Shown: one piece after another, positions 19,313 to 27,120 of the stretch
How positions within the stretch are numbered: the stretch's first letter is position 1
How the letters are laid out: every line of letters starts with the position of its first letter
NCBI GenBank assembly: GCA_015066805.1
Contig: SVNP01000008.1
Span: 20,476-84,475 of the forward strand
Direction of reading: 5' to 3'
Length of the DNA stretch: 64,000 nucleotides
Source: Ruminococcus sp.
GTDB taxonomy: Bacteria > Bacillota > Clostridia > Oscillospirales > Ruminococcaceae
Made by a program: the position numbers and the translations under genes
Notes under the pieces: model-generated
The model's database searches: none
What the model saw: only the letters and a program-made list of their open reading frames with translations
Told to the model about the DNA's origin: nothing

Positions 19313-19338
19313 GTGATTTGGTCAAAGCGGGCAGAATG

Positions 19339-19365
19339 TGTCATAATAATCATGGAATCTGTCAT
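19339..19365 (-). promoter_or_regulatory. Direct repeats upstream of araA, possible activator site
   Basis: Two copies of ATGACA (minus strand; TGTCAT at 19339-19344 and 19360-19365 on plus) with a 21-base period, starting 26 bases upstream of the -35 box. The spacing places both on the same DNA face. The binding protein is unknown. Confidence 0.4.
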
Positions 19366-19388
19366 TTCTATGCCCGATGCTTATAGGG

Positions 19389-20234
19389 TCACAGACCTTT
19401 CAGGCGCAGCTCCCGTACCATGGCAAGATACAGTACGGTAATATCCGAAAGGGTTTTGGGGCGTTTGGGTTGATAGAGCCGAAAGGGCAAACGGCGGTAA
19501 TCCGTTACATCGGGATGTGAAATACCACGTCTTGCCACGCTACGGTAAACGCCGCGGAAGTTTGTCCATTTTGCGTTGGCAGGCGTTAACAGACCGTCAT
19601 TTTCGCCCTCAAAAAGATATACTACGGCATTGGGGACGGCCATGATCATATCACTGAAAGGATTTTTCATCACAAAAGCATAGCTGCGGTAAAACACACG
19701 GGGGTCATCGGGGTTTTCCTTGTTGAATTTTCGCATATGAGCGCTGGTCAGCTCGCAGATCACACGATAGGTATAAGGCTTGCGGTCGCCCATCAATCTG
19801 CGGAAGGAATCAAACACACCGCAGCCTGCTTTGATGATCGGCGCAAACCGCGGCAGCAGCCAATCAATGGTGCGGGAGCCGTGATGAGGCGTGGAAAGGG
19901 TCGTGACAGATGCAATGCAATGGCCCATACCCAGTGTGGATACCAGATAGCGTGCTTCCAATCCGCCCTTGGAATGTGCAATGATGTTGACTTTTTCTGC
20001 CTTTGTTTCTTTCAGGATTTGTTCTATGACTGAAACCAGTGCTTGTGCGTTGTCGGCGGTAATGGCGTTGCCATCCTGACCGCTGAGATAAACGGTAGCA
20101 CCATGCATCCGCAGCAGCCGAGGGATTCTTCCCCAGTAGTAATGAATGGGATGACGGTCATGGAATCCCATGCCATGCAGTAAAAGAATGGGATAGCGGG
20201 TACGGCAGCAATGGCTGCATTCCGTAGATTTCAT
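19389..20234 (-). CDS. Alpha/beta-hydrolase, triacylglycerol lipase-like
   Basis: A 281-residue alpha/beta-hydrolase. It opens with an N-terminal cysteine pair (CSHCCRTRYP), then PILLLHGMGFHD carrying the oxyanion-hole HGM element. The nucleophile elbow is IIAHSKGGLEAR near residue 107: serine in AHSKGG in place of the classical GxSxG first glycine, a variant also found in bacterial lipases. STPHHGSRTIDW follows. No signal peptide is visible, so it may act in the cytoplasm. Its start overlaps the cca stop by four bases (ATGA), placing it third in rnz-cca-lipase. The substrate is unknown. Confidence 0.82.
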   Translation of the reverse strand: MKSTECSHCCRTRYPILLLHGMGFHDRHPIHYYWGRIPRLLRMHGATVYLSGQDGNAITADNAQALVSVIEQILKETKAEKVNIIAHSKGGLEARYLVSTLGMGHCIASVTTLSTPHHGSRTIDWLLPRFAPIIKAGCGVFDSFRRLMGDRKPYTYRVICELTSAHMRKFNKENPDDPRVFYRSYAFVMKNPFSDMIMAVPNAVVYLFEGENDGLLTPANAKWTNFRGVYRSVARRGISHPDVTDYRRLPFRLYQPKRPKTLSDITVLYLAMVRELRLKGL

Positions 20235-21604
20235 GGCTTGTCCTCCTCCGTTTTCCTTTGAAGATAGCTTTGTGCAGCCGAAAGCAATATATCTCTGTGG
20301 TTGGGCAGATGTTCCTCCACCACTTCATTCAGCAGATAGTTCAGGCATTCGCCCACAGCTTTGCCCGTAACCATGCCCATTTCCAGAAGATCTTTTCCGC
20401 TGATCTGCAGGTCTTTGATGGTCATGCAGGCGTTTTGTTCTTTCAGCTCCCGCAGCATATCCATCAGATGGTCTGCATCCCGCATTCGTTCTTCTCGCAG
20501 ATGGATTGCCTGAGCGGAAACATCACCCTTATGCAGCATAAGAAGTGCTTCTGTCAGCTCCATGCCGATCTGATTGACCAGTCGTTTCAGTTGCTTTGGG
20601 CTGTCGCTGAAAACCGTATCGTGGTGGCGGATCAGCGTCAGCACATTGTCCATGGTTTTGCGATCGCTTTTCAGTTGCCGAAGCATCTCCTTGGCCAGAC
20701 GTTCACTGACCTCTGAATGCCCATAAAAATGTCCGCCCCGTTCATCTTTGGTAAAGGTGTGGGGCTTGCCTGTATCATGCAGAAACGCCGCCCAGCGCAG
20801 AACAGGAAGAGAAGGCACTGCAGCAGTGACTTTGCAGCTATGGGTATACACATCGTATGCGTGATATGGATTCTGCTGGTCAAAACCCACCATAGGCTGT
20901 ATCTGCGGCAAAACTGTGCCGATGACATTGGGGTATGTACAAAGCAGACGTTCGGCAGCTTGTCCGCAAAGAAGCTTTGTCAGTTCCGTAAAAATGCGTT
21001 CTGCCGAGATATGCTTCAATAGGTTTTGCTGTGTATGGATGGCTGCATCTGTGGCGGGGTCGATCTGAAAATCCAGTACGGAAGCAAATCGCAGGGCACG
21101 CAGGATTCGTAAGCCGTCTTCATCAAAGCGTGCAGTGGGATCTCCTACACAGGCAATGCGTCGCCGCTGCAGATCTTTGGATCCGCCAAATGGGTCTACC
21201 ACACCGTACTGCGGGTGATATGCCATGGCATTGACAGTAAAATCCCGTCTGGCCAGATCATCGGTCAGGGAATCGGTAAATGCAACCGTATCGGGTCTGC
21301 GATGATCGGTGTAATCACCGTCAATGCGGTATGTGGTGATCTCCAAGGGCATATGGTCGATCATTACTGTGAGCGTACCATGCTGCAAACCTGTTTCAAT
21401 CACATGATATCCCTGAAAGCACTGCTGCATCTGATGGGGCCGTGCGTTGGTGGTCAGATCCCAGTCGTGGGGGATTGCACCGCGCAGCATATCCCGGACA
21501 CAGCCGCCTACTGCAAAGCATTCAAATCCGGCATCATTTAGTTTCTCTATTGCCTGCGTGACCTGTTTCGGCAACCTGAAATCCTTTTTCATGGAAATGC
21601 TCAT
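20231..21604 (-). CDS. cca: CCA tRNA nucleotidyltransferase
   Basis: A 457-residue class II nucleotidyltransferase adding or repairing the 3' CCA of tRNAs. The head domain shows GGCVRDMLRG and the metal-binding DWDLTT (near residues 32-54), RRDFTVNAMAY near 118, and the ERIFTEL segment that reads incoming nucleotides. An HD-type domain follows (HDTGKPHTF near 270). The length fits CCA-adding rather than poly(A) enzymes. It starts three bases after the rnz stop; two tRNA 3'-end maturation genes side by side make a coherent unit. Confidence 0.94.
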   Translation of the reverse strand: MSISMKKDFRLPKQVTQAIEKLNDAGFECFAVGGCVRDMLRGAIPHDWDLTTNARPHQMQQCFQGYHVIETGLQHGTLTVMIDHMPLEITTYRIDGDYTDHRRPDTVAFTDSLTDDLARRDFTVNAMAYHPQYGVVDPFGGSKDLQRRRIACVGDPTARFDEDGLRILRALRFASVLDFQIDPATDAAIHTQQNLLKHISAERIFTELTKLLCGQAAERLLCTYPNVIGTVLPQIQPMVGFDQQNPYHAYDVYTHSCKVTAAVPSLPVLRWAAFLHDTGKPHTFTKDERGGHFYGHSEVSERLAKEMLRQLKSDRKTMDNVLTLIRHHDTVFSDSPKQLKRLVNQIGMELTEALLMLHKGDVSAQAIHLREERMRDADHLMDMLRELKEQNACMTIKDLQISGKDLLEMGMVTGKAVGECLNYLLNEVVEEHLPNHRDILLSAAQSYLQRKTEEDKP

Positions 21605-21607
21605 CCT

Positions 21608-22516
21608 TTAATCTTCAAATTGTAGTGTGGTGCGTTTTCCGTCGCAGCCGCACTGGGTATTAAAAAACAAATTTTGTGCAGCAGGCAAAAACGATTCCGG
21701 ATCAGGCAGGGAGGGGCTGTAATGAGTCAGCCACAAAGCCTTTACCCGTGCGTTCTTTGCCAGTACAGCAGCCTCGGAAAAGGTCATATGCAGCGTTTCC
21801 AAAGCTTTATCCTGTTTTTCATCATCTCCGTACATTCCTTCGCAGATCAGCAGATCTACGCTTTGTGCGGCAGTCTCCAGGGAAGCCGTGGGACGGGTAT
21901 CCGTACAGTATACCATGGAGATTCCTTTTCTGGGTTCTCCCATAACCTGCCTCGGATAGTAGGTCGTACCCTCCCACTCCACAGCAGAACCTTTTTGCAA
22001 TTTGCTCCACACAACTAAGGGGATGTTGTTTTCTCTGGCACGCCCGGGATCAAATTTGCCTGCTCTGGGCAAATGTACACGGTAGCCGTAGCAGGGGAGT
22101 GTGTGCTGCACGCCAAAGGCTGTGAAGTGCAGGTCTCCTGCAATAAAATTCTCCTGTTGCTGAGTAAATTCGTGCAGCTCCAGAGAAAAGGGCAGCTCGG
22201 GGGCGATCACACGCAAACCCTCTATGATCCTCTGTAAGCCTCTCGGTCCGTAGATCGCAAGGGGTGCGATACGGCCTTCATTGCCCATAGAAAGCAGCAA
22301 ACCCGGCAATCCGCTGACATGATCCGCATGGTAATGGGTCAGACAGATGGTATCAATGGCAAATAAAGAAACCCCGGCTTCTTTTACGGCAATCTGTGTA
22401 CCTTCTCCGCAGTCGATCAGTACAGCACGGCCGTTGCAACGAAGATAGCAGGCTGTGAGCCATCGGTTTTTCAGCGGTACTGTGCCGCCGCATCCAAGCA
22501 AAACAATATCCAGCAT
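21608..22516 (-). CDS. rnz: Ribonuclease Z
   Basis: A 302-residue metallo-beta-lactamase-fold endonuclease that removes the 3' trailer of tRNA precursors lacking encoded CCA. The zinc motif HYHADH is at residues 61-66, followed by VSGLPGLLLSMG. GEGTQ near 37-41 and the late CEGMYGDD and HYSPSLPDP segments match RNase Z of the short form. The ATG has AAAGGAG upstream. It is first in rnz-cca-lipase, with a consensus promoter. Confidence 0.94.
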   Translation of the reverse strand: MLDIVLLGCGGTVPLKNRWLTACYLRCNGRAVLIDCGEGTQIAVKEAGVSLFAIDTICLTHYHADHVSGLPGLLLSMGNEGRIAPLAIYGPRGLQRIIEGLRVIAPELPFSLELHEFTQQQENFIAGDLHFTAFGVQHTLPCYGYRVHLPRAGKFDPGRARENNIPLVVWSKLQKGSAVEWEGTTYYPRQVMGEPRKGISMVYCTDTRPTASLETAAQSVDLLICEGMYGDDEKQDKALETLHMTFSEAAVLAKNARVKALWLTHYSPSLPDPESFLPAAQNLFFNTQCGCDGKRTTLQFED

Positions 22517-22570
22517 AAAGTCTCCTTTCTCTATGGATATGCGTTGGAATTACATCATAATCCATAATAT

Positions 22571-22599
22571 AGTATACTCCATTCGGGGCGGTTTGTCAA
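22571..22599 (-). promoter_or_regulatory. Promoter of rnz-cca-lipase
   Basis: Minus strand TTGACA, 17-base spacer, TATACT, about 55 bases before the rnz start. Confidence 0.75.
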
Positions 22600-22664
22600 T
22601 GACAGTCGTGTATGGAAGCTGTGCAAAAGGATGCAATCAGACAATGAAAAGCGACAATAGCACA

Positions 22665-22693
22665 TTGTTTTCCCTAACGGATTGTGCTATAAT
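22665..22693 (+). promoter_or_regulatory. Promoter of the GDSL esterase gene
   Basis: TTGTTT (22665-22670), 17-base spacer, TATAAT (22688-22693). A small palindrome ACAAT-N5-ATTGT (22654-22668) overlaps the -35 box. Confidence 0.7.
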
Positions 22694-22751
22694 GAACTTA
22701 AAATGAGATTAAACAGGGGTATTATGGGGGCTTATCAGAAAGGAGTTTACA

Positions 22752-23900
22752 ATGCATGACACTTTTTTCCGTAAGGGGGCGGCTTTTGCCGCAGCTGTTG
22801 CCATGATCGCAGGAGGGGTAGGAATGAACACCGGCAATACCGTTGCAGGGGAAACGGAACCCATTGCACTGATGTGTCTTGGTGATTCCATTACCGATGG
22901 GTTTTGGATGACAGGCGGTTACCGCAATACCTTGTGCGGCTTGATCACCCAAAACAATCAGGAAGCGCAAGTGGATATGGTAGGTCCAAATTGGGGTGGT
23001 TCCGGTTATGATCCGCAGCATTCCGGTTACAGCGGCTACTCTGTAGACAACATCGCTCAGGAGGATTCCATCTCGGGTCAGAGAACCGGCATTTCCAGTT
23101 TCATTGACTGGCTGATGGCCGATTATCCCGCAGATGTGGTTTTCCTGCAGATCGGTACCAACGACATCCTCAGTTTGTACGATCTGGAGAATTACGGTGC
23201 CCGTCTGGAAGCACTGGTAGATAAGATCTTGGTTACTTTGCCTGAGGACGGTGCCCTGTATCTGGCCACCCTGCCTTGCATGGATGCCACCAATACGCTG
23301 TATATCAACGAGTATTTCTTCACGGTAGAATCCATGGATGCCGCTGTGGAGCAGTGCAATACACAGATTCGCTCGCTGGTTGCCAAAAAGCGCAGTGAGG
23401 GTGCAAGAATTATGCTTGCGGATATTAACGCTGTGCTGGAAAAATCCGATCTGTATGATGGCGTGCATCCCAATGAGGAAGGCTACCGCAAAATGGGTGA
23501 GTTCTGGTATACACAGCTTTGCGGCTACTGGAACGGTGCAGTAGATCAGGGTCAGACTATTACCACAACGGTCACCACCACCACTTCCACCGAAACCACA
23601 ACTACCTCTACCGAAACGACTGCTTTTGTGACGGAAACCACTTCCGTTGTGACCGAAACCACTACGACCCCCTCTGAAACCACAGTAATCTCCACAGAAA
23701 CCACTGTGCCCGAGGTTACTCTGGGAGATGTAAACGGTGATGGTACAGTTACCGTAGCAGATGCCGTTGCACTGGCAAAGTATATTACTCTGAAAAGCGA
23801 CAGCAATGCTATTGTACCGGAACAGGCAGATATGAATTTGGATCGCCGTATTGATGCTACCGATTTGACCGCATTGAAGCGTCATCTCCTTTCCACCTGA
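22752..23900 (+). CDS. Secreted SGNH/GDSL esterase with Thr-rich linker and dockerin
   Basis: A 382-residue cellulosomal SGNH hydrolase, most likely an acetyl esterase acting on hemicellulose (CE3-like, inferred). In order: signal peptide (1 to about 33); catalytic domain (about 36-265) with nucleophile S46 in GDSITDG, oxyanion N137 in GTND, and catalytic D236 and H239 in DGVHPN; a Thr/Ser/Glu linker (about 270-320) built from TETT-like units; and a dockerin (about 322-382) with loops DVNGDGTVTVAD and DMNLDRRIDATD. The second loop lacks the usual glycine. AGAAAGGAG precedes the ATG. Single-gene unit. Confidence 0.92.
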   Translation: MHDTFFRKGAAFAAAVAMIAGGVGMNTGNTVAGETEPIALMCLGDSITDGFWMTGGYRNTLCGLITQNNQEAQVDMVGPNWGGSGYDPQHSGYSGYSVDNIAQEDSISGQRTGISSFIDWLMADYPADVVFLQIGTNDILSLYDLENYGARLEALVDKILVTLPEDGALYLATLPCMDATNTLYINEYFFTVESMDAAVEQCNTQIRSLVAKKRSEGARIMLADINAVLEKSDLYDGVHPNEEGYRKMGEFWYTQLCGYWNGAVDQGQTITTTVTTTTSTETTTTSTETTAFVTETTSVVTETTTTPSETTVISTETTVPEVTLGDVNGDGTVTVADAVALAKYITLKSDSNAIVPEQADMNLDRRIDATDLTALKRHLLST

Positions 23901-23918
23901 AGCAAGACTTAACAAAAG

Positions 23919-23963
23919 AATGCGCTGCTGTATCCGTTTATAGGATGCAGCAGCGCATTTTGT
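23919..23963. terminator. Bidirectional terminator, GDSL gene and M23 gene
   Basis: Long stem AATGCGCTGCTG-TATCC (23919-23935) / GGAT-CAGCAGCGCATT (23943-23958) followed by TTGTTG; it serves two converging genes. Confidence 0.82.
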
Positions 23964-23967
23964 TGTA

Positions 23968-25545
23968 TCAGTCGGCATTTACACGCAGATAATCTGCCGG
24001 ATTGCGATGGGATTCATTGAAGAGCACCTCAAAGTGCAGGTGATTGCCTGTGGAACGTCCGGTAGATCCTACCAGACCAATGAGCTGACCTTTGGTCACG
24101 TTCTGCCCCACATTCACCAGAATTTCATTGCAGTGCGCATAACGGGTTTCGTGGCCGTCACCGTGATCAATTACGATATAGTAGCCGTAGCCGTTGCTGT
24201 TCCAGCCGGCAGTGGTTACAACACCACCGCTTGCCGCAAAAATCTCGGTGTTGGCAGGGGCTGCAATATCCAATCCCTTGTGGTTACGGTTGCTGATATA
24301 GGGGTCGCTGATATATCCTCCGTTAACCGGCCATGCGTACTCGCCGCTGCCATAGAGCTTTGTAGCGGAGCTTGCCGGCTTTGCGGTGTAGGTTCCTACC
24401 AGAACCGTTTCGGTCACGGGCTCGGAAAGCTGTACCGAAGTCAGAACCTTGCGATCAGTTTCCACACCGTTGATATAAGTGATAGAAACAGTTTGTGCGG
24501 CTTCGCCGCTGCTGCCGGGAGAAAGGATTTTGCGTTCACCTTTGGGCAGAGCAGCCGTGGGGATTTCAATGACCTCATAAGGTGTCAGAGCAACAGTTGC
24601 AAGGGTGGCAGTATAGGCAATGGGCAGAGGATATTCTGTGACAGAAACCTTTACCTCAGTCCCTTTGGGAATCCGTTCTGTCAGGTCGGGGTTCAGAGTA
24701 TAAAGCTCCTCCACCGACATGGTATATTGCAATCCGATGGTATAAACGGACGATTCCTTGTCTGTCACAATGGTACGGATTTCCGTGTTTGCGGTTGTCA
24801 GATCATCTGCCATACGCTGTACAGAGATTTTTTGCTCTGCGGCATATAATCCCTGAACGAATTGCAGTTCCTCGGTATAGAAGATTGCATCGGTATTGAT
24901 GGTAAGAGCATTGCTGAAGTCGGAAATATGTTCCGACAATGCCTTTCGCAGCGGTGTGGGATCATCCACAACACCGAGAAAAACGCCGTTGCGATACACA
25001 CCATAGGCTTCTGTCAGAGTGATTTGGGCAGCATGCAGTATCTCATCTGCCAGAGCAGGTGGTGTCAGATATGGCACAGCGGCATCAAAGGTGACCGCAG
25101 AGAGCTTGTGACCGTTGGGCACCTCGTATTGTGTATGGGCGTTTGCAAGCTGGTCAGCAGCCAGCGTAACTGCTGTGTAATAATCGGATTCTTCGGCAAT
25201 GTAGCCCAAGAGCTTACCATTGTATTCCACAGCAAAGCCGTAGTTGTCCATGTCTTCACCATAGATGACATTGGAGCAGAACAGCACAACGCAAACCACA
25301 GGTGTAAAACAACGGATCACACAGTCAGGCAGACGCCATTCGATGGGCTTAGATGGATTGAGTGAGGGTAAAATGCGATGCTTGATTTGAACAATCCTGC
25401 TGCCAAGCAGCGAAAGGGGACGACAGATCCTGCGGAGGTGTTCCCCGATGGATACTGCAGCGATGTAAGCACTGTGCAAGGGTCTACATCGGTCTGCGTC
25501 CGAGTGCTGCGAATTGTCGCGTTGCGCGGATTGATGCTGGGGCAC
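23968..25545 (-). CDS. M23 metallopeptidase with G5-like domain (cell-wall hydrolase)
   Basis: A 525-residue membrane-anchored murein endopeptidase-like protein. A basic cytoplasmic N-terminus of about 70 residues precedes one membrane helix (about 72-92). Then come a repetitive extracellular region, a LysM-like segment (about 270-305, YTMSVEELYTLNPDL), and a G5-like segment (about 340-410, with VSITYINGVETDRKVL). The C-terminal LytM/M23 domain (about 425-520) has zinc residues in NHKGLDIA and HLHFEV. The start is assigned to GTG at 25545 because AAAGGAG lies eight bases before it; the frame runs further upstream to 25617 without a ribosome site. It probably trims peptidoglycan cross-links during growth or sporulation. 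Confidence 0.88.
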   Translation of the reverse strand: MPQHQSAQRDNSQHSDADRCRPLHSAYIAAVSIGEHLRRICRPLSLLGSRIVQIKHRILPSLNPSKPIEWRLPDCVIRCFTPVVCVVLFCSNVIYGEDMDNYGFAVEYNGKLLGYIAEESDYYTAVTLAADQLANAHTQYEVPNGHKLSAVTFDAAVPYLTPPALADEILHAAQITLTEAYGVYRNGVFLGVVDDPTPLRKALSEHISDFSNALTINTDAIFYTEELQFVQGLYAAEQKISVQRMADDLTTANTEIRTIVTDKESSVYTIGLQYTMSVEELYTLNPDLTERIPKGTEVKVSVTEYPLPIAYTATLATVALTPYEVIEIPTAALPKGERKILSPGSSGEAAQTVSITYINGVETDRKVLTSVQLSEPVTETVLVGTYTAKPASSATKLYGSGEYAWPVNGGYISDPYISNRNHKGLDIAAPANTEIFAASGGVVTTAGWNSNGYGYYIVIDHGDGHETRYAHCNEILVNVGQNVTKGQLIGLVGSTGRSTGNHLHFEVLFNESHRNPADYLRVNAD

Positions 25546-25622
25546 GAAGAAAACTCCTTTCTGTAAAAGCATGGATTTGCGTACCGATTGGCCAAAATGG
25601 TTACAAACCGGTAACACAAACC

Positions 25623-25650
25623 ATTATACAGATTTTCAAAGGAAAAGCAA
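25623..25650 (-). promoter_or_regulatory. Promoter of the M23 gene
   Basis: Minus strand TTGCTT, 16-base spacer, TATAAT, about 80 bases before the GTG start. It lies inside the longer open frame, supporting the downstream start. Confidence 0.65.
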
Positions 25651-25776
25651 GCTTTTGGGGAGTTTTTCAGAGGATGGTACAATTCTGCTCCACAAAAAAA
25701 CGGTGCTTTTAGGCAGAAGCAACGACGAAAATGTGCGTATTTGGCCGATGTTTCCTATTATGAAATGTTACATTGG

Positions 25777-26541
25777 TTACAGATCCGGTAGTATTTTTTG
25801 TCTGTTGCTGTCACACAGCAGCATTTCGGCTGCAAGCATTGCGGGATAGGCCGAAAACCATCGGAAGGGGATCAACAGAGAAACAGCAAACCGCAGACGG
25901 TTATACAGCAGCTTTCCGCAGATGCCCTTGGTGCAGTACAGGGTATACCGCCAAACCGTAAAGGCAGAGCGATGAGGCTGCTTTAGATAACAAAGCGGTA
26001 ATGCAGCCGCAGCAAAGTACAGCCGTATGGGCAACATCATCAGCAGCACAGCACCCATCAGCAAATGTACCGGCAAAAGCAGATGCAAAGTTCCATCTGC
26101 AGTACTTGCGGAAAGATGTAAGGTAGCCAATGCGCCCATAGCCAGCAGCAGGGAAGGCAGACATGAAACAATCAGCAAAGCATTTGCAAGCAGCGAAACC
26201 CCCACTCTTTTTCTCCATAGCCACAAACGGCTGCTGCAATCCAAAAAGCCAAGATCGCAGACAGTCAGTATCCCTGTGGTTTCGCCGATCCATCTGTCTG
26301 TACCGTTGCGGAAGGCAGATGTGATAAGGATACCCAAAGCAGGCAGCAGGAGCAGAAGTCCGTCCTCTACGCGCAGTCCTTTGTGAGTCATCCCTACGCC
26401 GTCCAAGCTCCGTTCTATGATACTGCCCGTCACGGCAAGCAGCATCGCAAGTATGCACAGCACCGTGGTGATCACTGCTGTGTGAACTGTATAAGGACGC
26501 AGCGATTCTTTTGCTTTGTGAGATGCCTGTACTGCTGTCAT
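25777..26541 (-). CDS. Polytopic membrane protein of unknown function
   Basis: A 254-residue integral membrane protein with about four or five hydrophobic segments (near residues 23-46, 60-78, 110-140, 160-200, and a weaker one near 230). I do not recognise a family. The order of helices and a WRYT...NRLRF stretch late in the protein faintly recall DUF975-type membrane proteins, but this is weak. The ATG at 26541 overlaps the upstream stop in an ATGA, and GGAGG lies upstream, so it is translationally coupled to the BofC-domain-like gene. The pair likely works together at the membrane. Confidence 0.7.
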   Translation of the reverse strand: MTAVQASHKAKESLRPYTVHTAVITTVLCILAMLLAVTGSIIERSLDGVGMTHKGLRVEDGLLLLLPALGILITSAFRNGTDRWIGETTGILTVCDLGFLDCSSRLWLWRKRVGVSLLANALLIVSCLPSLLLAMGALATLHLSASTADGTLHLLLPVHLLMGAVLLMMLPIRLYFAAAALPLCYLKQPHRSAFTVWRYTLYCTKGICGKLLYNRLRFAVSLLIPFRWFSAYPAMLAAEMLLCDSNRQKILPDL

Positions 26542-26936
26542 GATGTGTAATCCTCCAACAACTGCCGCAGTTCTTCGGCAGTTGCCACAAATAAGCCGTT
26601 TTCCAACAGAATACGGTCGTAATCGGGCAGCCATGCAGCGGTAACGGAGTAGCTTTCCATGGCTTCCTCATATCCGTGGATGTACACATAAAGTGTATTG
26701 TCCGTAAGCTGCAGCAGAAATCCGTTTTCTGTAACTGTTGTGATCTGTGCAGATGTTGTTTTGCTATCCATAGTTGCAGTGGTGCGGCTGATGCCGTTCC
26801 ATGCTTCTGCATAAGAGGAGCCTGGGGGCAGAAGATCAGTCTGTTCTCTGTTTTTGTGCAGGATCAGAATGCTGCCGGTGCAGGCACCCAGCAACGCCGC
26901 TGCGGCGATCAGTCTGTAAATCAGAATACGGTTCAT
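26538..26936 (-). CDS. BofC C-terminal-domain-like membrane-anchored protein
   Basis: A 132-residue protein with one N-terminal membrane helix or signal anchor (about residues 5-25). A linker follows, then a small C-terminal domain ending DRILLENGLFVATAEELRQL. That ending (a short beta domain followed by 'G-aliphatic-x-aliphatic, E-E-L-x-x-L-L-E-D-Y') is typical of clostridial proteins annotated with a BofC C-terminal domain. The start at 26936 is supported by AAAGGAAAG; the frame extends 32 codons further without a site. It is first of two coupled genes; function unknown. Confidence 0.72.
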   Translation of the reverse strand: MNRILIYRLIAAAALLGACTGSILILHKNREQTDLLPPGSSYAEAWNGISRTTATMDSKTTSAQITTVTENGFLLQLTDNTLYVYIHGYEEAMESYSVTAAWLPDYDRILLENGLFVATAEELRQLLEDYTS

Positions 26937-27039
26937 GGCAGATCTTTCCTTTCTCTGTTGCGATTTGAACGAAGTCTGTGCCTTTTTTTGCATATTTATT
27001 CGCAAAGATGAAAAAAAAACGAAAATTTCCAAAAACCTC

Positions 27040-27068
27040 TTAACAACCGCAGCGTTTTGTGGTATAAT
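27040..27068 (+). promoter_or_regulatory. Promoter of the penicillin-binding protein gene
   Basis: TTAACA (27040-27045), 17-base spacer, TATAAT (27063-27068). Confidence 0.72.
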
Positions 27069-27120
27069 ATATTCTGTATCGAAGTATTCGTCTTACAATC
27101 CGAAAGGAGTTTGCAGCCAA

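Noticed and set aside
23562..23720. Threonine-codon repeat that resembles a simple tandem repeat.
   Set aside because: It is the coding sequence of the Thr-rich linker in the GDSL esterase, a normal feature of secreted modular enzymes, and not a separate repeat element.
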